A stretch of DNA of 11,847 nucleotides from positions 1-11,847 of the forward strand of contig JAGLBF010000073.1 in the NCBI GenBank assembly GCA_018260375.1, written 5' to 3'. Position numbers and translations under genes: made by a program. A model generated the notes under the pieces. That model was not told where the DNA came from. It saw nothing but the letters and a program-made list of their open reading frames with translations, and searched no databases. Shown piece after piece: positions 5,671-11,847 of this stretch. This stretch comes from Deinococcus sp. (lineage in GTDB: Bacteria > Deinococcota > Deinococci > Deinococcales > Deinococcaceae). The number at the start of each line of letters is the position of its first letter. The first letter of the stretch is position 1.

Positions 5671-8313
5671 TTAGCGCATCAGCCAATCTACACTGTTTTT
5701 GAGCAAAGTGGCCCGTGAGCTGGGGGTCAAGCCTTCCAGGCCAAACCCCATGGTGATGGTGCGGTAAGTGCCCGCATCGTTGAGCACAATAGCGCCCGCG
5801 TCTTCGGCGGCTGACTGGGCGCGTACGCGGGGCGGCTGCGCCCCCTGGCTGCCAAAGGCCTGGTTGAGCAGCTGGCCCAGAACGTTGGTGGCGACTTTTT
5901 CGACCAGGCCACGCGGGTCATTGACCTTTTGGGTGGCGCGGTTGTTGACCGGGTCTACACGAATGCTCTGTGCCTGAATGGTACCAGCGGTAGCCCCCGC
6001 GCTGCCCCAGGTTGCAGCTACGGCGCTGCCGCTGCCTGCACCACTTATCACGTCGGGGTAGTACTGGTCAGGTACACTGCCCGCCGCGTTGAGGGTATAC
6101 ACCACGCTGCCCAGCGCTCCAGAGGTAACAAATTTGGGTGTACCCGCCGAGTCAGCCACAAACTGCGTCTTGAGCACATTGCGGTAAAAGGAGCTGTTGC
6201 CAATGTCGTAGCCGATGTCTTGACCCGACACAATCAGTTTGCCGCCTGCTTGCAGGTACTGGGTGAGCGCTTGCTGCTCGGTGGCAGAAATGGTATTGCG
6301 GTACTGCTCGCCTGTGACCCACACCACCACGTTATATTTTCTCAACTCGCTGACAGGTACACTGCCCTGCGAGGCGGTGTTCCAGGCGTATGCGCCGCTG
6401 GCTTTGGCGTTGGCTTTGACCGCGTCTTTGAGCACGGTGATAAGGTTGCCGCCCTGGCTGTCATCTACCAGCAAGATGCTGGGGCGGGCGCTGGTGCTGG
6501 GCTGTGTGGTTGGTGCTGGAGCGGGGGCCGGCCGTACAGGTGTCGGTTGAACGGGGGCGGGCTGAACTGGCGTCGGCTGAACGGGTGCGGGCGTGCCAGC
6601 AGGTGAGTCCTTGACAAAGCAGGCCTTTTGCTGCCCTGGCGCGGGGTCAAGGCCGCCCCACTCCTGCACGGTGCAGTTAAAGGTGGGCGAAGCGTCGTTG
6701 GGGGCGAAGGTGTAGTGCCCCGCCGTGCCAAAGGCAGCGTCGCGGTTAGCAACATTGGTGCAGATGCCGCCCTCAAGTGCGCAGAGGGTATAGCCAGTGG
6801 GGGCGCTGGGCTGCGCAGCAGGCGCGGGTGATGGAGCGGGTACAGGCGCGGGTGCGGGCGTCGGTGCTGGAGTGGGTACAGGTGCAGGCGCAGGTATCGG
6901 TGCTGGAGTGGGTACAGGCGCGGGCGCAGGCGTGGGTGCTGGAGTAGGTGCAGGCGTCGGTGCTGGAGTGGGTGCAGGCGCGGGGGCCGCCGTGTTTACG
7001 CCCAGTTTGCCTAGAGCGCCGCTGAGGTTGATCAGGCCGTAGCCTGTGTTGTTGTTCTTGGCGCTGGCGTTACTGGCGGTGGTGTACAAAGCGTCCTTGA
7101 TGGTGTCTACGCTGCTACCCGGTTTGGCTGAGAGCATCACGGCAACCGCGCCCGCTACCAGCGGAGCCGCCTGCGACGAACCCGACAGCGCGCCGTAGCC
7201 CCCGCCAGGAAAGCTACTGGTGATCGCAACGCCAGGGGCTGCCACATCAGGCTTGGTAAATACCCCGTTATAAGCGCCTGTCCAGGCTACGGGGCCACGG
7301 CTGCTAAAGGAAGCGACCTGGTTGTTGCTGTCTACCGCACCCACCCCGATCACGTCGGGGATGTTACCAGGGCTGCCCGTACTGCCCGAAGAAGGCCCAA
7401 AATTGCCGATGGCAAAGACAGGTACCACACCTGCCCTAAGCATGTTCTGCACGGGTACGACAAATTCTTGGTAGGTGCCAGGCAAGCCCAGGCTCATGCT
7501 GACCACGTTGGCGCCGTCGTTGGTGTCGGCGTTGTTATCGGGGTCAAGCACCCACTGCATGCCCGCAATCACTTCGGCAAAGGTACCTTCGTTGTTAGGC
7601 AGTACCAGCGCGCTAATCAGCTTGGCTTCAGGTGCTACACCCAGCGTGTTGCCAACCAGCAAGCCCGCCGTATGGGTGCCGTGGTTCACTGTATCGTGGG
7701 GCTGGCTGTTCACCTTGTTACCGTCTCCGTCAAATTCGGCGTAGGCCAGCACTTTGCCTGCCAGCTGGGGGTGCGAGGCGTCTATGCCTGTGTCAAGGTG
7801 CCCAATACGAATACCCTGACCCTTAAACCCTGCGGCCCAGGCAGTGGGTGCGCCGATTTGTTGCAAATACGCTGAGGTACCTGAGGGCGCACCCTCTGTA
7901 CTCTGGGCCACTACTTTGGGCAGTTTTACCTTAAAATTAGGAAAAATTTCACTGACAATAGGCAGCGTGGCTAAAATCTGTGCCTGTACGGGCGAGAGCT
8001 GTAGGTAAATAGACTGGTCAAGCCACAGCGACTTGCCGCCACGGGCCATAGCCGCGTTGATAAAGCCCGCTGATGGGCCCAGCTTTGCTAGGTTTTGCTG
8101 AAGCTGTAGGCGCAGGTTTTTGAAAAGGGCCTTTCCCTGGGCGTCATTGGTGATCTTAAAGCGCACGATAACACCCACAGGTGTATTGTCGCCGGCTCGG
8201 GCGCGGGCCGTCAGTTCAGGGGCCAGTCGCCCCGCTGAAGCATCAGGCAAATAGGCCATGCTCAGCGCCGCCCCCAGTACCAGGGTGCCCCGTTTCCACA
8301 GTTGTTTCTTCAT
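5671..8313 (-). CDS. Secreted multidomain subtilisin-like (S8) serine protease
   Basis: An 880-aa exported serine peptidase. The signal peptide is residues 1-27, with cleavage expected after ASA. A propeptide/inhibitor-I9-like stretch (about 45-125) precedes the S8 domain (about 150-435). The triad is D174 (HLDTGID), H211 (HGTHTAG) and S380 (GSSQAAP, against the usual GTSMAAP), with oxyanion N304 (IGNFG). An Ala/Pro linker (about 443-505) leads to a small domain holding the protein's only four cysteines (C511, C518, C547, C565). Its CALEGGIC...C...KAC pattern recalls a small domain seen in secreted carbohydrate-active proteins. A second linker of VQPxP pentapeptides (578-597) leads to a C-terminal domain (611-880) resembling the class I glutamine-amidotransferase-like fold (ILLVDDSQGG, GGKLIVSGQDIGYDIG). 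It has no cysteine nucleophile, so it is probably a binding module. The ATG is preceded by TAGTCT 7 nt upstream. Protease activity is well supported; the substrate is unknown. Confidence 0.94.
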   Translation of the reverse strand: MKKQLWKRGTLVLGAALSMAYLPDASAGRLAPELTARARAGDNTPVGVIVRFKITNDAQGKALFKNLRLQLQQNLAKLGPSAGFINAAMARGGKSLWLDQSIYLQLSPVQAQILATLPIVSEIFPNFKVKLPKVVAQSTEGAPSGTSAYLQQIGAPTAWAAGFKGQGIRIGHLDTGIDASHPQLAGKVLAYAEFDGDGNKVNSQPHDTVNHGTHTAGLLVGNTLGVAPEAKLISALVLPNNEGTFAEVIAGMQWVLDPDNNADTNDGANVVSMSLGLPGTYQEFVVPVQNMLRAGVVPVFAIGNFGPSSGSTGSPGNIPDVIGVGAVDSNNQVASFSSRGPVAWTGAYNGVFTKPDVAAPGVAITSSFPGGGYGALSGSSQAAPLVAGAVAVMLSAKPGSSVDTIKDALYTTASNASAKNNNTGYGLINLSGALGKLGVNTAAPAPAPTPAPTPAPTPAPTPAPAPVPTPAPIPAPAPVPTPAPTPAPAPVPAPSPAPAAQPSAPTGYTLCALEGGICTNVANRDAAFGTAGHYTFAPNDASPTFNCTVQEWGGLDPAPGQQKACFVKDSPAGTPAPVQPTPVQPAPVQPTPVRPAPAPAPTTQPSTSARPSILLVDDSQGGNLITVLKDAVKANAKASGAYAWNTASQGSVPVSELRKYNVVVWVTGEQYRNTISATEQQALTQYLQAGGKLIVSGQDIGYDIGNSSFYRNVLKTQFVADSAGTPKFVTSGALGSVVYTLNAAGSVPDQYYPDVISGAGSGSAVAATWGSAGATAGTIQAQSIRVDPVNNRATQKVNDPRGLVEKVATNVLGQLLNQAFGSQGAQPPRVRAQSAAEDAGAIVLNDAGTYRTITMGFGLEGLTPSSRATLLKNSVDWLMR
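6863..6986 (-). repeat. In-frame tandem repeats encoding the Ala/Pro linker
   Basis: On the plus strand, units starting GGTGCTGGAGT(G/A)GGT recur at 6863 (36 bp), 6899 (36 bp), 6935 (24 bp) and 6959 (partial). All spacings are multiples of 12 and so keep frame. They encode the (AP)(TP)(VP) linker between the protease domain and the cysteine domain. Copy number could vary between strains without breaking the gene. Confidence 0.85.
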
Positions 8314-8320
8314 AGCCTTT

Positions 8321-8326
8321 AGACTA
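8321..8326 (-). promoter_or_regulatory. -10 element (TAGTCT) of the S8 protease gene
   Basis: TAGTCT on the minus strand fits TANNNT and ends 7 nt before the ATG at 8313. The intervening bases include AAAGG, which could act as a weak ribosome binding site but lies very close to the start. A leaderless mRNA is the simpler reading. Confidence 0.45.
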
Positions 8327-8415
8327 CCCCGCCCGCTATGACCAGACTTGAGCGGTAGATGAGGGAAGCTTAAGCGGGGGTCAGCTCTGGGTCAGCGGCA
8401 CAATACGCAAGTATG

Positions 8416-8550
8416 ATACGGATTCCGATTGATTTAGCGTACTTCCGAATCAATCAGGGCGAATGCGAGTGGGAACAGCATACGGACTGTGCGGTATGGA
8501 ATCGCAGGCGGCGCTTTTCCGACTGTGGTGGAATGGAGCGCATTCCGTAT
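8416..8550 (+). repeat. Dispersed 135-bp repeat, copy B (complete)
   Basis: A complete element bounded by ATACGGA on the left and its complement TCCGTAT on the right, in the protease/fumC spacer. The left arm can fold: 8427-8437 pairs with 8445-8455 around a 7-nt loop, with one mismatch. The internal ATACGGACTGTG at 8480-8491 marks the start of the nested short unit. It is nearly identical to copy C at 10263-10397 and has exactly the same length. There is no ORF or transposase, so it is MITE-like, and I see no clear target-site duplication. The rest of the 313-bp spacer holds the stem-loop at 8551-8583, the protease -10 box and little else. Confidence 0.9.
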
Positions 8551-8583
8551 GAGACGCTCAGACCCGTAGATGGGCAGCGTCTC
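8551..8583 (-). terminator. Stem-loop downstream of fumC, possible terminator
   Basis: GAGACGCT (8551-8558) and its perfect complement AGCGTCTC (8576-8583) can pair, with a further CCC/GGG inside the 17-nt centre. It lies 44 bp past the fumC stop codon and directly abuts the end of repeat copy B. No T-run follows on either strand, so intrinsic termination is not proven; it could also be an mRNA 3'-end stabiliser. Confidence 0.4.
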
Positions 8584-8626
8584 AGGTCAGCGTCCCAGGT
8601 GAGTGGGTCAGGTCAGGGGGCAGTAT

Positions 8627-10057
<1,431 letters not shown>

Positions 10058-10063
10058 GCCTCT

Positions 10064-10069
10064 AGTTTA
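10064..10069 (-). promoter_or_regulatory. -10 element (TAAACT) of fumC, probably leaderless
   Basis: TAAACT on the minus strand ends 6 nt before the ATG at 10057. The stretch TAAACTAGAGGCATG differs by one base from the start region of the divergent gene at 10418-10432. No -35 box is obvious. Confidence 0.55.
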
Positions 10070-10135
10070 ATTCAAAAGATGCAGCCGCCCGCCGTTTGTA
10101 GGCCACTTCGGTTGCAGGGCGGCGCGGAGATAATG

Positions 10136-10163
10136 TTGACGCTGTACTGTTACGCTCTAATTT
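10136..10163 (+). promoter_or_regulatory. Sigma-70-like promoter with no adjacent gene
   Basis: TTGACG (10136-10141) and TAATTT (10158-10163) are separated by 16 bp, the best -35/-10 pair in the window. Transcription would run right, starting near 10170. The first credible start codon is at 10430, so this would make either a leader of more than 250 nt for the CoADR gene, reading through repeat copy C, or an untranslated RNA. This is sequence-based only. Confidence 0.4.
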
Positions 10164-10180
10164 TGGGCCGGGCAGAACGT

Positions 10181-10192
10181 ATACGGACTGCG
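10181..10192 (+). repeat. Isolated repeat terminus ATACGGACTGCG
   Basis: Twelve bases identical to the nested-unit terminus in copies A and C and to the remnant at 2539-2550. No further homology follows. The rest of the fumC/CoADR spacer holds the promoter-like pair to its left and copy C to its right. Confidence 0.5.
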
Positions 10193-10262
10193 ATTACACC
10201 AGGCCTTTATCTTCTGTATCAATCTTTGGTATCACCACAGCACCCCGCTACCTTGCTGGGTC

Positions 10263-10397
10263 ATACGGATTCCGATTGATTTGGCGTACTTCCGAATCAA
10301 TCAGGGCGGATGCGAGTGGGAACAGCATACGGACTGCGCGGTATGGAGCCGCAGGCGGCGCTTTTCCGACTGTGGTGGAATGGAGCGGAAGCCGTAT
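10263..10397 (+). repeat. Dispersed 135-bp repeat, copy C (complete)
   Basis: A complete element with 12-bp terminal inverted repeats: ATACGGATTCCG on the left and the complement of CGGAAGCCGTAT on the right, 11 of 12 matching. The left arm folds as an 11-bp hairpin (10274-10284 with 10292-10302, one T-G pair, 7-nt loop). It is near identical to copy B. Its right end lies 20 bp upstream of the -10 box of the CoADR gene, so it occupies the position where a -35 element would be. Confidence 0.9.
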
Positions 10398-10417
10398 CAG
10401 GTGCATCTGCTATGCCC

Positions 10418-10423
10418 TAAGCT
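10418..10423 (+). promoter_or_regulatory. -10 element (TAAGCT) of the CoADR gene, probably leaderless
   Basis: TAAGCT ends 6 nt before the ATG at 10430, in the context TAAGCTAGAGGCATG, which is nearly identical to the fumC start. The AGAGG is too close to the ATG to be a normal Shine-Dalgarno site. The predicted -35 region falls at the right end of repeat copy C and does not resemble TTGACA. Confidence 0.5.
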
Positions 10424-10429
10424 AGAGGC

Positions 10430-11773
10430 ATGCGAATCATAATTGTAGGTGGCGTAGCAGCAGGTATGAGTGCCGCCAGCCGAGCCCAGCGCTTTGATCC
10501 TAAGGCCGACATTACCGTATTTGAGCGCGGACACTACATCAGCTACGGCGCATGTGGACTGCCTTATGTGTTGGGCGGCGAGGTAGACGACTGGGATGAC
10601 CTAGTGGCCCGCACACCTGAGCAGATGCAGGGGCGCGGCATCGACGTGCGGATGCTTCACGAGGTCACTGGCATTGACCCCCAGGCGCGCACCGTGACGG
10701 TTACTGACCTGGGCGCAGGCCGTACCTTTACCGAGCCGTATGACCAACTGCTTATTGCCACAGGGGTCAGCCCCCTGTACCCCGAATGGGCCAAGGCCGA
10801 CTTGGCGAACTTGAATGTGCTGCGCGATATCCATGACGGGCAGCGCATCGCCGCCAGCTTGCCAGACACTGGGGAAGTCGTGATCGTAGGCGGCGGCTAC
10901 ATCGGCCTAGAGCTTGCCGAAAACCTGTGCCGGCGCGGCCTGAGTGTGGTGCTGCTGGAGCGCGGGGCAGCGGTGGCCCGCCGCATCCTTGACCAAAGTT
11001 ATCAGGGCCGCATCGTGGACGAGCTGACCAAACACGGGGTAGATGTGCGCTGCGGGGTAAACGTAGAAGCCCTGATCAGCGAAGAAGGCCGCGTCACAGG
11101 CCTACACACCAGCACGGGGATAGTGCGTGCAGGCGCAGTGGTGGTGGCTACGGGTGTAAAAGCCAATGTAGGCCTGCTGAGGGACGCCGGAGCTACCATC
11201 GGCGCAACGGGGGCTGCGAGCGTTAATGCACGCCAACAAACCAGTGTAGACGGCATTTATGCAGCGGGCGACAACTGTGAGAGCGTTCACCGCGTGACCA
11301 AGAAGCCCGTACACATTCCACTGGGCCTCACCGCCAACCGCATGGGCCGCGTGGCGGGGGTGAATATGGCCGGCGGCGACTCCACTTTTCCGGGTATCGT
11401 GGGCAGCAGCATTTTTAAGGTGTTTGACCTGGGCGTGGCGCGTACGGGCCTGACCCAAGCCGAAGCTGAGGCGCTGGGCCTGCAGGCCGTCAGCATAGAC
11501 CTTGACAGCACCGACCACGCCCGCTATTACTTTGACAGCCAGCCCATTAGCGTGCGTCTTACCGCCGAGCAAGGCACAGGACGGCTGCTGGGCGCGCAAA
11601 TTATCGCCCAAAACCACCTGAGTGCCAAGCGAATAGACGTGGTAGCGGCACTGCTTCACCAGGGCAGTAGCGTGCATGACCTTTTTGAAATGGACCTGGC
11701 CTATGCCCCGCCCTTTTCTGGCGTGTGGGACGTGCTGTTGGCGGCAGCAGATAAGCTAAGCCGCAAGGTGTAA
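10430..11773 (+). CDS. CoA-disulfide reductase-like flavoprotein (single-cysteine NAD(P)H oxidoreductase)
   Basis: A 447-aa FAD-dependent pyridine-nucleotide-disulfide oxidoreductase of the CoA-disulfide reductase/NADH oxidase/peroxidase group, cytosolic. The N-terminal FAD motif is VGGVAAGMSAA (6-16), and the single redox cysteine C42 lies in SYGACGLPY. The NAD(P)H-binding motif VGGGYIGLELAE starts at 153. The second FAD motif YAAGDN contains D281. The C-terminal dimerisation domain has tyrosines at Y366/Y367 (RYYFD) and Y425 (LAYAPPFS), matching the paired tyrosines that distinguish CoA-disulfide reductases from the NADH oxidases. I therefore favour reduction of CoA disulfide, or a related low-molecular-weight disulfide, with NAD(P)H. 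No rhodanese domain is fused at the C-terminus. NADH oxidase or persulfide reductase activity remain possible. The gene is monocistronic, preceded closely by repeat copy C. Confidence 0.9.
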   Translation: MRIIIVGGVAAGMSAASRAQRFDPKADITVFERGHYISYGACGLPYVLGGEVDDWDDLVARTPEQMQGRGIDVRMLHEVTGIDPQARTVTVTDLGAGRTFTEPYDQLLIATGVSPLYPEWAKADLANLNVLRDIHDGQRIAASLPDTGEVVIVGGGYIGLELAENLCRRGLSVVLLERGAAVARRILDQSYQGRIVDELTKHGVDVRCGVNVEALISEEGRVTGLHTSTGIVRAGAVVVATGVKANVGLLRDAGATIGATGAASVNARQQTSVDGIYAAGDNCESVHRVTKKPVHIPLGLTANRMGRVAGVNMAGGDSTFPGIVGSSIFKVFDLGVARTGLTQAEAEALGLQAVSIDLDSTDHARYYFDSQPISVRLTAEQGTGRLLGAQIIAQNHLSAKRIDVVAALLHQGSSVHDLFEMDLAYAPPFSGVWDVLLAAADKLSRKV

Positions 11774-11793
11774 AGGGTACAACTAACCCAGTG

Positions 11794-11847
11794 ATACGGA
11801 TTCCGATTGATTCAGTGCAGTTCTGAATCAGTCCGAGCGGACGCGAG
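11794..11847 (+). repeat. Dispersed 135-bp repeat, copy D (left part only)
   Basis: The window ends inside this copy. It begins with ATACGGATTCCGATTGATT, as in B and C, and then diverges, but the hairpin is kept: 11805-11815 pairs with 11823-11833 around a 7-nt loop. Differences from copy C in the stem are partly compensatory. It starts 20 bp after the CoADR stop codon. Confidence 0.8.

Noticed and set aside
6797..7042. A plus-strand Gly/Ala/Val-rich ORF of 81 aa
   Set aside because: It is the antisense of the Ala/Pro linker repeats in the protease gene, and its low complexity comes entirely from that.
8416..8550. Target-site duplication flanking copies B and C
   Set aside because: The flanking bases (TG/GA for B, TC/CA for C) do not form a convincing direct duplication.
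11775..11789. GGGT-ACCC hairpin after the CoADR stop as a terminator
   Set aside because: A 4-bp stem with a 7-nt loop and no T-tract is too weak to call.

Overview
The window looks like chromosomal DNA from a Deinococcus-type bacterium. The evidence is its moderately high G+C, a futalosine-pathway menaquinone gene very close to the Thermus/Deinococcus form, small dispersed non-coding repeats of the kind known from Deinococcus genomes, and a TANNNT -10 motif only 6-8 nt before the start codon of six genes. That last feature is the leaderless-mRNA arrangement documented in Deinococcus. The genus is an inference; there is no rRNA or other marker gene here.

Layout, left to right. A truncated repeat copy (1-81) is followed by two leftward LptF/LptG-family permease genes (174-1328 and 1396-2475). 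A 281-bp divergent spacer (2476-2756) holds repeat debris, an inverted repeat and a 17-bp tandem array. Next, rightward, are mqnD (2757-3647), a 204-bp spacer with repeat debris and a 14-bp tandem repeat, and a membrane histidine kinase (3852-5558). Convergent to the kinase is a large secreted subtilisin-like protease (5671-8313, minus). A 313-bp spacer carries a full 135-bp repeat and a stem-loop, followed by fumC (8627-10057, minus). A 372-bp divergent spacer carries a sigma-70-like promoter with no gene close behind it and a second full 135-bp repeat. Last comes a CoA-disulfide reductase-like flavoprotein (10430-11773, plus), and the window ends inside the left half of a fourth repeat copy.

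The genes do not form one pathway. They cover envelope lipid transport (Lpt permeases), respiratory quinone synthesis (mqnD), the TCA cycle (fumC), thiol redox (CoADR), signalling (an orphan kinase) and secreted proteolysis. The two lpt genes are the only clear operon: the first appears leaderless and the second has a Shine-Dalgarno site. All other genes are probably transcribed on their own.

I found no defence system, prophage, CRISPR array or gene cluster that looks like an undescribed system. The most interesting material is non-coding: a nested 72/135-bp inverted-repeat family with a base-pair-covarying hairpin, and a 17-bp tandem array that repeats a -10-like hexamer up to the mqnD start codon. 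In addition, both window ends fall at the same internal point of the repeat, which suggests a draft contig broken at that repeat.
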